The notes under the pieces are model-generated. The model did not search any database and was not told the DNA's origin. It saw nothing but the letters and a program-made list of their open reading frames with translations. Positions 36,813 to 49,923 of a stretch of DNA of 64,000 nucleotides are shown piece after piece; position 1 is the stretch's first letter; every line of letters begins with the position of its first letter. Position numbers and translations under genes: made by a program. The stretch spans positions 16,553-80,552 of the forward strand of contig NW_025932024.1 of NCBI RefSeq assembly GCF_000764305.2. Reading direction: 5' to 3'. This DNA is from Hyalella azteca. Lineage: Eukaryota; Arthropoda; Malacostraca; Amphipoda; Hyalellidae.

Positions 36813-39800
36813 CTAGTCGAGCTCCTCGTGAGCAACGGCCAGCGGCTGCTGAGCGTCGCTGCTGCTGCTGCCTTCGTCGTCACCACCATCGTCACCCCTC
36901 AGCAGCCCTTGCAGTAAATCTCCTACAACACGCATTATATTACTTGACATTTCTTATGCCATGCAACATTTCTATTTTTATCAGAATAAAATCAAGGCTT
37001 TATCATACATACCAATCATGGCTAATAATTAGCAATCCTAATTTAAAATAGTAAAATAAATAATCAACATCAGTAACTCCATATGGGTATGAATACATCA
37101 ACAACATATTGTAATAAATTTAAAATTTAAAAGAAGGTTGAAGAACAACTAATTATGATTAAGCACTGAGCTGACACCCTTGGAAAATCAAGATTCTTCG
37201 TGCATTATCGGAACCAAACACAAATTCGCACTTCAGAGCAAAGTTTTTGAATGTTAAACTGCACTCTCACCGAAGAATGAAGATCGTGGACGTGGAGGTG
37301 GCGGCAAAGCAAAGAAGATTTGCCCAATGGTGTCGAGGTATTCTCTGTAGCAGGGGTCACGCTGCAGGCTCGGGCCATACTGCTCGCACAGCACCCGGAA
37401 CTCCGTCACTCGACCCCTGCTCACGCTCCAATATTTAGATCGATACTTGGGCACAAGAGTGCAGTATGAAAATATAGTAGCCTTCCACGGCACTTTGGCC
37501 AACACTGCAACAGATTACTCTTTGGCTTTTCTGTAATTTAGTAACCAATAGACAAGAGACGATATCGCATCCTTCCAGGAGTGTGAACCGACACTGGTGC
37601 AGGCTTTCTTACAAGACGCGGACAACCCCCGACCCCAACTCAGAAGGTCTGAGCATAAAAAATAAACATTTGGAAGATTCCTAGTACCTCTAAAGGCCCA
37701 CTTTCATGTGGCCAAGTGAAATACGCCATGAACAGTCACAAATTATTCATTAAAAAAAGGTTCGAATAAAAGCATAACATGCTCTGGATAGCATTTGCCA
37801 TAGGAAACTTTATTCGAAACAAACTTACTTTTCAACAGCTATGAGTAGGAACCATAGGAAGTTGAGGAGTGGCTGCAGGTAGGGTGGCCCTACAGGTGTC
37901 TTGCTGATGTGAGGATGGGTCACAGTGTACGTCTCGAACACCTTCGTTGCCTCTACCTTCTTTTGCAGACACAAGTACCTGTGATTGTAATAACTTTTAG
38001 AATTGTATTCAGCATTGCACAATATGCATCTTCTTTCTTTGCAGGCTGTCCACACTTTGGTACAAACTTAATACATGCAAAGCCAAGTACGTGTGATTTT
38101 ATTCATTACGTCTACAATATACGTAAGCATACATATGTGTGAGCATACTAGTATTAAACACATGCTGCAGTACCAAATACGTCACAACAGTTAATCATTT
38201 GGCATGTTGTTTATTTTAGCAACAAACGAGAACATTAGATACATTCAATTTGACAAGATTGGACCCTAAATTCCCATCAGCGATGGCTCATCATTCCAAA
38301 ACTCAGTATTTGTCTCATCACGTAAGCTGCAGAGGCCAGCAAAGGAAACTTTTCAATTGCATACTAAGTTGTGCAAGAAGGAACGTCAATTATTCTTAAA
38401 TAGTTTCTGGCAAATTTTTCATCATTAGATTGTTGTTGTGTTTGAGAATTTGCTTGAATATTTTATTACAGATCAAAATGAACGCCATTTTTCATCAATT
38501 TTCACAAAGTTACAATTGAAATTTGACAGAAGAAGTGAAGAGGAAAATTATAAGGTATTTAATAAATTAGAAATACAAAAAAAAAATTACATCAAAATAG
38601 TTAAAATAGGTATAAAGAATGAACTAGCATTTATTATGACTACTACTACTCGGAAAGTTCGGATGTAAAACAAACTAGATAAATTTCATTATTGAACCCA
38701 ATTGCAAATGGATTTAAAGATATGACAACTTACTGGAGCACAGCTTGTGCCAGGAATAAGTCCACTTCAGAAGGATATCCCTTGAGTAAGTGAAGCTCTA
38801 TTAAAAATGTTGCACAGCCGCTACCATCGTCAGAACGCAGGTAGTGATAACGAGCCAATGCATACTGTTTTTCTGGAAAATATCATAACAATGTATCTTT
38901 ATTAATATATTTTATTCAGGAGCAGATTCAGGAGATTGCACAACAATGCATCTTGATACTCAGAACCAACCAATGAATTCTGAAGACCAAGCAAGATAAG
39001 TCACCAAAATAAATGAGTATGGCATGAAATTTAAGTATACCTACATCAGGAGTTTGCTTAAATTGCAAGTTAACCAAGAATTTAAAAGCAAATAAAGTGC
39101 CAATTTAATTCACCATGACTTCATTGGAAAGGTTTTACATGAAGTGGATATGAATCAAATTATATTTCATGACAACCAATATTTCATAAAAATATTTTTT
39201 ACACCTCAAATAATAGCGATATATGGATGTGAGGAATTTTATACAGCCACCTCTCAAAATTCCCTGCTACCTGGGCTTATTTTTATTTACCTTTCCATAA
39301 GACTAGCGCCAATTGTTGATGCAGCGTGGGATGTCCTAATTTAAAGTCTTCAGTACTTGACCACTTTACAGCTCGCACCAAGTATTGCTGACGCTCTGGA
39401 CAATTTAGGAGACGGAACAACCTGCAAATAGTGCCAACTGAAATACCTACTCAAAGATTTTAGTCAATTGTCAGAAATTCTATTTGAAGTTTAGTGAAGG
39501 GATAAATCATATGAAATAACCAGATCATTAAAAAAAATATACTCTTGGAATTTCTCAAAACTAAATTCACAAAGAGAAAAAAGGAAAACATTTACCAACT
39601 TAATTAACTAGCCTGCTCAAATAGCAAGGTCTCCAGGAATTTAATAGCAAATAAAATGCTGAGCAAGTTTGCTACCTACATATCCAATCAAAACATTTTG
39701 GAGATCCACTCCATCATTAGTTCAAAAAAATTATAAAATAACACAACAAGCTTGAATTCTCTAAAAATTTTTGAACTGATAATGGAACTGGTCTCTGAAA

Positions 39801-40877
39801 CATTTTATTGTGAAAATATGTTGAACTTGCTTGGAGTTTTCCTTGCTTTTAAAATCTAGGTAAAAAATTACTTTAGTGTTCTAAAGCTAAGCCATTGGTA
39901 GGAGTCTTCACTGCATAATGCATACCAGTAGCTGCCCATCACAGCCTGAGTTTTAAATCCATGCATTTGCAGATCAATGGATTAATTTATAAAAAAAATT
40001 ATGTTCAACATTTTCTACTTTACAAATAATGACAAAACTCACTCAATGATCCGGGTGAAATGAACCTTGCTGGGCTGAGCTTTGCTCGACTCAAGCACTT
40101 CTAGCATCAACACAGCCAGGTCTGCTCCACTGGTTTGCTGAAACAAGATTGCCATCAAAAATACAGATAAATAAATACAAGAACCCATAAAAGAAAATTG
40201 GAAATAACCACACATATTCTCAAACATTGGAAAAAATTAGAAACAAATTAGGGAAATGGCATACCATTATAATGCTTCATGGCACAAAACAGTCAATTAC
40301 AAAAACTCTGAACAGACCACAATATTACATCCTTTTGGGCAAGGACCACACCATTACAGATATACATATCCCTGCAACAGCACATACGTTTCCATTCAAT
40401 AAATCTTGCTAACCTGGTTGTGAGTGAGAAGTAAATGAGATCCCTCGTAGAGAAGATCTATCAAATCTACATATTTTTCTTGACTTTTATACCTGCAATT
40501 GATGGGAAACAATTAGTCTCAAATGATTAAAAATGATTTGAATTTCAATAATCAAATAATTGGTAATGAAGGTAATGAATCATGTTCAAGCAAAGCATTA
40601 GTTTGTATTCCTTAGTACAATGTTATTCATTGCCATGCTCTTCAGCATTAATATGTTAAGAGATATTCAATTAAAAAATTAAACACTATAAACTAATGAA
40701 CTGGTGTTCTTTTTTAGAGGGCACTGTTTTCTTTTATTTCAAAACATTATATTTTTATGGATGGACTTACCTGAAATAAAGTGTTCTGTACATTTGATGT
40801 GCTTCATAATATTGACCTTCTTCAATTGATTTCTGGAGCTTAGTTTTGACCCTAGAGATGCCTCTCAAATTAGCCAT
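36813..40877 (-). CDS. GET4: Golgi-to-ER traffic protein 4 (TRC35 homologue)
   Basis: Scaffold subunit that, with GET5/UBL4A and BAG6 or SGTA, hands tail-anchored membrane proteins to the GET3 ATPase in the cytosol. Eight exons: 40877-40771, 40492-40414, 40137-40043, 39421-39291, 38872-38734, 37978-37829, 37416-37271, 36922-36813. All are GT-AG and in frame, giving 318 residues (human 327). Diagnostic stretches: [113 protein letters not shown], and an acidic Ser-rich tail ending HEELD (human SPIELD). This is an all-helical TPR-like repeat protein. The start Met is 19-20 residues before the conserved EGQYYEA, so the variable N-terminus is shorter than in human. Confidence 0.97.
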
Positions 40878-41409
40878 TGCTACCGGACTTGGGGAAAGTG
40901 ATCCAAAATATCAGAATATCTATATATCAACTACTGGAACAATCAAAACACACATTAGATGTGAAATAAAAACAATTAAATTTCATGTGACCAAAATTAT
41001 AGTATCAACTGTAGTTACTGTACTTCAACAAAGAGTCATCTAGCTGATTCACTTCCAATACATTGCTGTGAACTGTGGAGGATGGCTTGCAGGTAATTTA
41101 TCTTATTCCTATGGCCTTTGTTTAGTTTCTCTTGTAAAAATTTAGAAAAATAACACATTTTTTCAGAATAAAACATAATTTTACCATGTATTCATGGAAA
41201 ATTCTGCCCATTGCCCAATAGGTATTCTAGATTGTGTTTAAGATGTATTTATTATGCCCTGAGAGAAATAGAGGTTGTTACTCATGATTTGCTAATAGAT
41301 GCTAATCAAGGCTTTTGGAATTTTTTCATCACGATCCCCAGTATACAAGTGGTTTCAGCCTCCAAAATGGTAGGCAAAAACTTGCAATTTTCATAATATT
41401 GATAGCTAA
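40878..41409. other. GET4 upstream region
   Basis: Should contain the GET4 promoter and 5' UTR. No recognisable core promoter element and no other gene. Confidence 0.4.
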
Positions 41410-43534
41410 ATTCTGGCTAGAGGACCAAACACTTAGATGCTCATGTAATAAATAGTGCAGCATGCAAGAGACTTTTTTGTTGACCTTTATTGTTGAGTTC
41501 TCTTAGCAGGTATGAAATATATATATCATCAAACAGGGTAATAAGGGATGATTTTGAGCATTTTTTTTTTTTGTTGATAACTTCTTCCCATGAAATATTT
41601 CCCATAAACAAGTTTAGACTCATTTGAAAGCTCTTTGTGAAGGTTATCATATGGCTTCTCTAAAAAATTCCATATGGTATTTGTAAGGTGCCAGACACAA
41701 AATAAAAGCATCCCGAATTACCCCTGGGAACAGGATAATCCGGGACACTTGGAATGAAACTTAATTTTAAAATGTTTGAAGCATGCAAAGTGTACTCATC
41801 CATTACTAACAGTACTCTGAAGACCTCCTCTTCCTTTTTAGATGATGCAGATGTAGAATAAATGACATTTTCAGTGATTTTTATTTGCTTTTCCTTTATT
41901 GATATTACCATATCCATACTAGATTACCGTATTATTGACGTGATATTACTGCATCCATGGACATGCCATTGAGCATTGACAACAACTTTGTCCACTGCAA
42001 GCTTCATATCAGCACCCATATAGCATTTCTTCTGTATTTGCAAGCTTATAGGATGGCTCATAATTTGTACCATTTTAATTGGGTTGAGTAAATTCACTAT
42101 AAAAAAAATAAAGGTCATAAAAACATACCTGAAACAGAAATGAAAATTTTAGTGACAAGCATCATATTTATTGGAGAAATAAATCTTACTTTAGGTTGAT
42201 TACTTTTCATTCTATGTTGCCCAGTGCCCCAGTGCACAATTCTATCTATGGCATTCTATGCACAATTTTGTGATGATGGAAGATGTATTAATTTTGTGTT
42301 ACTTGAAAATTTTTTATGCTGGGCGAGGAAAATGTAATCAAAATTTATTGTTGTTAATCAATTTTTTTATTGACTGGAGCATTTGCTAACCAAGGTTCTA
42401 CTGTTAATGCATTTTTAGGGGTGTCTCATGTTACCCCATCTTGCGGAAATGGCTGAAAATTTTTTTAATGAGATATGTAAATTCTGTCAATAATGTTTTT
42501 AAGCCAACACCTGTGTGCAATGTTAAGGCAAGTAAAATCTTTTGATACAGCAAATATTTTTTTTGCTACATACCTATGCAGAGGTACATTTCCAAAATCT
42601 CACTTTTCACACTTTTTTCAGGGATATTTTAGAGGTAGTAAATGTATGATTTCTTAACTTGCTTCATTATGCATAGATAGTAAAAATGTTGAACTTTATG
42701 CCACTATTTTTAGTTTTGCAACATTTTGATTAGTTTAGCAGTTACAACTTACAACATTTCTACAAAATGTGGGATGACTGTCCCGATTCACCCCACCTGT
42801 CTCATATTACCCCCGCCATTTGGTGGTATGTGATATTACCATATTCATGAACATGCATTGAGCATGGACAATGACCTTGTCTACAGCACACTTCATATCA
42901 GCAGCAGGCTGAAACAGAAAGGAATATTTTAGCAACAACCATCATATTTTTTAAAGAAATAAATTGTAGTTTGGGTTAATTACTTTTCATTATATGTTGC
43001 CTGGTGCTGTGGTGCATAATTCTAGCTATGACATTTTATGTACAATTTTGTGATGACCGATGATGCATTAATTTTTCGTAAGGTGAAAGTTTTTTTGCTA
43101 AGTAAGTAAGGTAAATGTAATCTAAATTCTTTGTTGTTCATTGATATTTCTTTTTTAACTGGAGCCTTTGCTAACTGAGGTTCTACTGTAAGTGTAAATG
43201 TGTTTTTAGGACTAGGACTCTAGGAGTGTCTCTTAGGACCCTAACCTTATTACCCCTTCTTTAGGAAATGGCCGCCATTTTTGGGGGGATGAGCTAGGCA
43301 AATTCCGTGAGTCAAATTTTCAAGTCAACACCTGTGTACAATTTTTATATAAGTAAAATTTACTAATATGGTGAAACAGGTGAAATTTTTTTTTTTTTTG
43401 CCACAGACCTTAGCAGAGGTAGGTACTAGTACTACTACTCTTCCAAAATCTCACTTCTCATACTTTTTTTGGGGGGGATTTTTTAGAGGTAGACGGGTAG
43501 TATATATAAAATTTCTTAACTTGCTATTGCTATA
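41410..43534. mobile_element. Tandemly duplicated transposon remnant upstream of GET4
   Basis: Two tandem copies about 895 bp apart (from about 41935 and from about 42830) share gagcat(t/g)gacaa, cttcatatcagca, ttttgtgatga, ctggagc(a/c)tttgctaac, aggttctactgt and an (a)ttacccc...ggaaatgg block. The ggttctactg / cagtagaacc ends resemble pogo/Tigger-type termini. Minus-strand open frames at 41441-42118 (for example VLLVMDEYTLHASN) may be decayed transposase but match no catalytic signature I can defend. Confidence 0.55.
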
Positions 43535-44451
43535 GGGTAAACGCGGTATATTCCGACATCGTGGGTAATTCCGTCACCTCTCTAGTTTTTCCTATATATT
43601 AAGCTTTGTTTTAGTTCTATGCGTTCGTTGATGGTTGAAATGGTGACGTCATACATTTGTGCATCGAACTAATGCCAAAACACTAGGTCTTGGCCATCTA
43701 GCAGGAAAATATTGAGATCCAAAGAGAGACAATGCACACTACCCAGTGAGATCATCGAAAAAAGTGTCAAATTTGACAGTTGACCTTGCTCTACCAAATA
43801 GTGAATAACTGTTTGTATAGGAAGAATATTATGGTTTGAGACTTTTAAATACGTCTGTGAATATATTAGGAATCCTTTAAGTATACTTGTATTTGCTGAT
43901 TTCAAGTCGTAAATAAATTAATAGATGATTAAGTTGAGATGTTGGATTTCGACACATGAAAACTAATTCCGACACAACTTGAATTGGACACACACAGATC
44001 GTTCAAAGCTTTGTACAAAAATTGAAATTTGCTTAATTAAAAGCCTAATAGCTGTTAATTAAAACGTAATTAAGTAGTGTTCAATATTCGTTAGTGTTCT
44101 AATTCAAAGCCGTGTTGTATCCCAATACAGCTCACACAGCAAACGGAATTCGAACACGTGGATGTCGGCAATACGTATCAGTTAAATTTGAAGCGCTGAC
44201 GCAATACGACTCACCACGTGTCGGATGTTGCCACACAAAGTGACGGAATATAGGGATTTGGTAGGTTTCCATTCTAAAGGCTTTTTAATAAATATGGCAA
44301 CATTTTGTGACGTTTCATCGTTGCTGACGCGTAGTGAAGTGTTTTGAGAGTCATGTGAAGGCAACAGAACTTACGTAACGCATACGGTTTTTTTTATAGT
44401 TTTTCATTTCTCGATGCGTCCTTAATGTGTCGGAATATACCGCGTTTACCC
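43535..44451. mobile_element. 917-bp TA-flanked DNA transposon (non-autonomous)
   Basis: Terminal inverted repeats of about 25 bp starting gggtaaacgcggtatattcc on both strands, flanked by TA (43533-43534, 44452-44453). No transposase. An inverted relative with a large internal insertion occupies 21542-24958 in AHSA1 intron 1. TA duplication suggests mobilisation by a Tc1/mariner or pogo-type transposase. Confidence 0.8.
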
Positions 44452-44854
44452 TAAGTCTATATGCTGCTGTTGCTGCATATATAAGAAAAATATTAACCTT
44501 TATACCACTATTTCTGTTTTGCAATATTTCAATAAGTTTAGCTGCTACAACATTTCTATGAAATGTCAGAGCCTCAGAGGACTGTCTGGGCCGGACTGGG
44601 CCTATTAGCCTACCCACTGCCACCTGACACCTGTGACTAGGTACTGACCTGTCCCTTATGACCTATCCTGTTCTGTTTGATCATGGTAGATGTTTTTCCT
44701 GCCAAATGCCACCATTTAGCCTTTTAGGTGCAATTCATTGTAATAATTGCTACATGTCAAACACTATGCCTCATTTTCTAAATACTTTTTTACTTCTTCA
44801 ATTGGTCCTACCGTCCTAGGAGTTGCACCTTCCAAAATCTAAACATAGCCTAGT

Positions 44855-45075
44855 GACAAATCAGAATTCAGATTATTTAGAATCAGTTCATTTTTCTAAT
44901 TTTTTTGTCTACTCAAGATTTAAACCAATTTCTTATGTATGATAATGCTGGGTAATACCATGATACTTTAGTGATCTACTTATACAGTCTTATAGGACTA
45001 AAAAATGAACCTGAGAAAGAGTGAAGAGTCTAATAAACTCTTTCAGTCATTGCTTTGCCAATCGCCACTATGCAG
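44855..45075. repeat. Third copy of the arm repeat seen in AHSA1 intron 1
   Basis: Shares tttagaatcagttcattt, ccaatttcttatgtatgata and aaaaatgaac(c/t)tgaga with 23080-23275, and the same in inverse with 22191-22410. Belongs to the same nested complex. Confidence 0.7.
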
Positions 45076-45119
45076 AATTGCATATTGTTATAACATAACA
45101 TAACATAATGATGTCGGCG

Positions 45120-46160
45120 CTGAAATGTAGGCCTGATGTGGCCTGTCACCGATTCTTTTCCTTTTCGTGCCTTGTTCATAGATCTAAACTCGTATCATTT
45201 GAGCGGATCTTTTCATGACTGGCGATAGTTTGAAGTAGCTACTAGACTTCCACCGGGTTCGATAAGGAGCTAGGCATTTCATATCTGAACATATATTTTT
45301 CCATAGCTTTATCTCGTCTGTTCTTGAACGCGTTCATACTTGGAGCGCCAACGATGTCATCGGGGAGGCTGTTCCACATGTCGGTGATTCNNNNNNNNNN
45401 NNNNNNNNNNNNNNNNNNNNNNNNNNNNNNNNNNNNNNNNNNNNNNNNNNNNNNNNNNNNNNNNNNNNNNNNNNNNNNNNNNNNNNNNNNNNNNNNNNNN
45501 NNNNNNNNNNNNNNNNNNNNNNNNNNNNNNNNNNNNNNNNNNNNNNNNNNNNNNNNNNNNNNNNNNNNNNNNNNNNNNNNNNNNNNNNNNNNNNNNNNNN
45601 NNNNNNNNNNNNNNNNNNNNNNNNNNNNNNNNNNNNNNNNNNNNNNNNNNNNNNNNNNNNNNNNNNNNNNNNNNNNNNNNNNNNNNNNNNNNNNNNNNNN
45701 NNNNNNNNNNNNNNNNNNNNNNNNNNNNNNNNNNNNNNNNNNNNNNNNNNNNNNNNNNNNNNNNNNNNNNNNNNNNNNNNNNNNNNTGGCTTTTGCCCAA
45801 CGGAGCCTCGTGGCGAAGCTCATCTATCATTGATTCTTCACTAGTAAACACAAGATCTAGAATATTTGGGGTCTGTTTACCCCTAAAATGGGTTGGCTTG
45901 GTGATGTTCTGGATTAAAAATGAGTCTCGTACAGACTCCAAGAACAGGGATGCTGGGTGATTCTCATCTCTTGGAGAAGATTCATCTGCTTAGTCTATTT
46001 CTGGATGGTTAAAGTCACCAACGATCAACGTATGCGACCTGCTGAATTACATGCTCGGTAAAAGGCTGTTTAGTACTTTATTGTTATCAGAGGAGCTGTT
46101 AGGTGATCTGTAAATGACCCCTATGAGAAGGCTATGTTTGCCTTTTACTTTAGAGTAAGT
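45120..46160 (-). mobile_element. LINE copy with endonuclease and RT C-terminal fragments, split by a gap
   Basis: On the minus strand, the upstream part (46140-45787) encodes endonuclease-domain sequence: GVIYRSPNSSSDNN, VGDFNHPEI, LESVRDSFLIQN, PTHFRGKQTPNILDLVFTSE. After the gap the 3' part encodes ITDMWNSLPDDIVGAPSMNA and FKNRRDKAMEKYMFRYEM, then the family tail (aggcctgatgtggcctgtcaccgattctt, about 45131-45159). The 396-base gap is too short for the missing RT domain, so the copy is internally deleted or the gap size is nominal. Stops are present. Confidence 0.85.
45391..45786. other. Assembly gap (396 N)
   Basis: Run of N within the LINE. Open frames across it are artefacts. Confidence 1.
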
Positions 46161-47625
46161 TCACACTTCACACCACACTGATTCTCTAGCTGATTGATGC
46201 TCTGCAGAGTGCAGATAGGCCTAACTTAACTTGCTGGGCCCCATAAGAGGTTCTAACCCACAGAGCTACACCTCTACTGCACTGCTCTTCATTTAAGTTA
46301 TGAAAACAATCAAAACCTGGCAGCTTATATACAGTACCTATAAAGTTATAACAGTTACTTACAAGTTACAAAACATATTTAGGTACAACCGAACCGAGCT
46401 CATGTTGAACGTTACCATATTCGTACAATCGTACTCATATATTGAACATAGGCTAGGTGACATGAAGATGACCATGCAAACGGTGAACATTGGCGTGTCC
46501 GTTTTGAACACACGACGACACGAATTGCACTGGTTATCTCATCTGGTAATCTGGTTTATGTGCCACTGAATCGACACTTTTTTTTTACTTCTGAATCGGC
46601 AAAGCAGTAAGCTGACACGGTTGATAAATACACATTACTTTAATATAAAAAAAACGACAGAGTCAGAACTCAGAAGGCTAAATAAACTTGTCATTATCAA
46701 CAGTCCAAAAAGTCCTTATCGCTAAATTAGATCATTTCCAAGAAATAAATGAAAAAATCGAATTTATTAAGTCAGAGAATCGAGTAAATGACGTTCTAAC
46801 GTTATCTCTGACCGTGACCAAAACTGCACTAGAAACTTCGTTATCTTTGCCTTCGGGCAGAATGCATCTTCGGTGATAGTGAGAAACAATTTTTGATGAT
46901 CATTATTCCGGGTAGAAATAAAACATTTACTGACTAATCGTCGTCGCTCACCTTGCTGTTGCGGATTGGACACGTATGTGACGTATCTTGCGATGAGTGC
47001 TTAGCTCGTAGTCGGCATGGGCCATGGTGGTACTACCGTACTGGGTAGTCGGTATACTCGATACCATGGCATAGTATGGTAGAATGGTTTAAATTAAATC
47101 ATGGTTGGTACCGTCTTAAGAGATAGTCATGGACTCGTGAGTCGTGACACATATAATATACAGCTCTAGACTGTGTATGTGATGTGTGAATAGTAGAAAA
47201 TAGTGGCCCGATAAAATTCTGCCAAATAATTATATAACTAATTTAAATGAGCTGACTACGGTTATTTAAAAATTCATCATTATTCATTGATAGTTCTATG
47301 ACATTGTTTCGGGATTAACATGAAAAATCCGGATTCGGGCTTCGCTTGGCCCCTTTGATTTCGAAAGTTCAGAACAGGACAGTATTAGGTACTACCTATT
47401 TGGCTATTTATACCAGTACCCCCCGGGCCCCGACTTCATGACCCGAAAAAAATGTTACTGAGTCTTACTATATTTCATAAGGTTTTTGACTTACCTACAT
47501 AAGCCTACTGATGCTTGCATAACGTTTATGATGAATATTTTAGTATTTGTCAAAGTTTTATGATTTAATTTATTCCAGGTTGTGTCTCTGAGACTGAGAG
47601 GAATTTCCGATCATCATGTTATGAT
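46161..47625. other. SELENOF: SELENOF upstream region
   Basis: An acceptor-like tttatttattccag/gttgtg at 47579 suggests that the 5' UTR is spliced, with a non-coding exon further upstream. A truncated tRNA-like stretch may sit at 46235-46275 (minus: GTGTAGCTCTGTGGGTTAGA). ORFs at 46300-46569 and 46688-46876 have no support beyond being open. Confidence 0.45.
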
Positions 47626-49923
47626 ATGAAGACTTCTTTCAATATGATTCTAGATTCCGGAGGTCTATGCCTTTTCATGCTGTCAACTTTGGTAAGTTGT
47701 TAGTTCAATTAGTGTATTCAAAAAATTTTAATGCCTATGCTAGGCTAGGCTATGTCAGCAATCTGCACTGTGTTTATCATCTTTCAATAATGTGATAGCC
47801 TATTATTAGCTAGAAAACACACGTCACACTTGAACATGAACTGTGGCTCAACTGATGCCAGGGGGCAGGATGAGGGTACTGGATAATATGAAATAGCCTG
47901 CTTAGCAGTTTAGCCTAGCACAATCAAAGTAGGAATTAGGTGATCCATAATTTTATTCAAGTGCATTTTGACTGCTGCAGTATTCATGTGGGAACAGTTA
48001 GGGAAAAAATTGACATCTATATTATTGCTATTTGGTTAACTGTTCAAATTAGGCTGAAAAAAACTATTGTTCCTGTACTGTAGTGGTGTAGCCCAGACAA
48101 AGTAAAGCTTCTTTGGTTGTTGAACTTTTTGATGAATAACTTGAATATTTGTATTTTCTTCAATTGCAGGTGACACTGGCTCAGTCAGTCACAAAGTTGT
48201 CTGCTGAAGAGTGCATTGCTCTGGGCCTCAACAAGAACTTCTTGATGTGTTCATCATGTGATGCCCTCAAGGAGTTTAACTTGCAGAATATTGAGTGAGT
48301 CTGCAATAAAAATTATAACTTTAACATCCATAAATATACACAAATTCTCCTTAATCTCCTACTCTTATTCTAATAATAAATTCAATTGATTAGTTATTTT
48401 AATTTTTTGTATATGTTTGTATAGGTACGTATATTAATGTTGATATTCACATTACATTTATAAAGGAACTGTATACTTATAGTAATAATTTTCTGTGATT
48501 GATTTCTTATAAAAGTTGTGCCAGTGCCAACATCTTGTAATGCTCATTGCTCAATTCAAGATAATTTTTTTTGTCACCCTTCAGGCCAAGGAAATTGAAA
48601 TCTAATTGATTAATAATTGATTTTTTTTTCACAACATTTAATCAATGTTACTTTAACAGAGCTACAATAGTAGATTGCTGCAAAGTATCCTACTCAATAA
48701 ACAGTCAATTGTACAGATCAGAATGCAAAAGTTGCTGTGAAGAAGATGATGTGAATTCAACACCTACTAAGTACCCAAGAGCTTTGCTGGAGGTCTGTGG
48801 GTGACGACTGGGAGCATTCCCGCAGGTTCAAGGTGGGTGATGTAAAACAAAACAGGCTGGGAGGTCATTTCTGTTGTTGTTCTAGAACACTCTAACTAAC
48901 AACAGTAAGGGATGAATTGTGATCATAGGCATAAAATTTTATGAGTCCAAGCCAACATGCATTTTTCTTGTTAAATATGGTGATCAAAATGTACTGTTAT
49001 GCAATATAATTTTGATATCACAATTATCCTGGCAATAACTGGACCCAAGAATAGGCATTGTTAATGCTTGTTGGAATAAACACTGTATACCTATATATTT
49101 TGGGTCCCACATTTCAAACAAAATACAAGCCAGCTCACATTTTCAAGAATTATCAGTGATGCTATATACCATATATTTATATTTGATCTTCCTAGATTTA
49201 AATTTTGGGATCTTATGAAAGCACATCATTGAAGTATATTGAATACCTACATATTCGTTTTCAGATGAATTAAAAAATTCTAACATTGCAGCTTTTGTGA
49301 AAAGTGAGCGACCTGCGGCCTTCCCCAATCTGTCCATCAAGTAAGTAAATATTGCTGAGGGAAAACTAGTCTTCCTTCACGTCAGTCATAATATCTCGAT
49401 TACGATGTACTATCATTAATTTATAGTCTTATTCCTTTTACTGTTCTGCATTCGTTGAAATTTAAAAATGTTCCTCAAAGTTGGTCTATAGCTTTTTTGG
49501 CTCCTGCCTGCTCTTGAAAGCTTTTCTTGGCTTGAATGTACTTTTCAAAGGACAGCTATTACCATGACCAAAGAAATGCATGCATGATAACAACAATGTC
49601 TGTGTTGAATTGTGGTGATTGGCGATCATTTTAATTGGAACATACCTACCATACGATAGTATTGCTAATGTAGTGAAGTTTTGTCAGTATGACCGCTTAT
49701 ATTGGAATGTGATGCTCGTGTCAGGTACGTACGGGGAGCTGACCCTGTCATCAAGCTGATGGACGAAGAAGGTGAGGTGATGGAGACGCTGGCGATTGAC
49801 AAGTGGAACACCGACTCTGTAGAGGAGTTCCTAAATACTTATCTGCTGTCTCCTGGTGGTGACGACGATGATTTCTCTGCCTTCGACGCCGATCCAGCCA
49901 ACAATATTAACTGGGACATATGA
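47626..49923 (+). CDS. SELENOF: Selenoprotein F (15-kDa selenoprotein), UGA read as selenocysteine
   Basis: Thioredoxin-fold selenoprotein of the ER lumen that binds UDP-glucose:glycoprotein glucosyltransferase and takes part in glycoprotein folding control. Exons 47626-47691, 48170-48294, 48717-48832, 49292-49340, 49725-49923, all GT-AG, in frame, 184 residues. A signal peptide starts MKTSFNMILDSGG, with the hydrophobic core CLFMLSTLVTLAQS. The Cys-rich UGGT-binding part follows: EECIALGL, MCSSCDALKEFNL, SECKSCCEED. Redox motif ALLEVCG-Sec-RLGAFPQVQ, with TGA at 48802-48804. The domain continues AFVKSERPAAFPNLSIKYVR, GADPVIKLMDEEG, DKWNTDSVEEFLN. Compared with human (165 residues) there is an extra acidic tail ending NNINWDI. 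Standard gene finders would stop at the TGA or split the gene. An in-frame upstream acceptor at 48660 would add 19 residues unsupported by homology. Confidence 0.96.
48802..48804 (+). other. SELENOF: Selenocysteine codon (TGA)
   Basis: TGT-GGG-TGA gives Cys-Gly-Sec, the redox motif of SELENOF. The frame stays open for the rest of exon 3 and both later exons, all of which match the family. Confidence 0.95.

Noticed and set aside
45242..45941. Long ORFs of nearly 200 codons on both strands
   Set aside because: They are open only because they run through 396 N; the real content is LINE fragments.
46300..46876. Two plus-strand ORFs upstream of SELENOF
   Set aside because: No homology, no splice continuity with SELENOF exon 1, composition like surrounding non-coding DNA.
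48660..48716. Upstream in-frame acceptor for SELENOF exon 3
   Set aside because: Would add 19 residues that interrupt the conserved Cys-rich region; the acceptor at 48716/48717 restores the family alignment.
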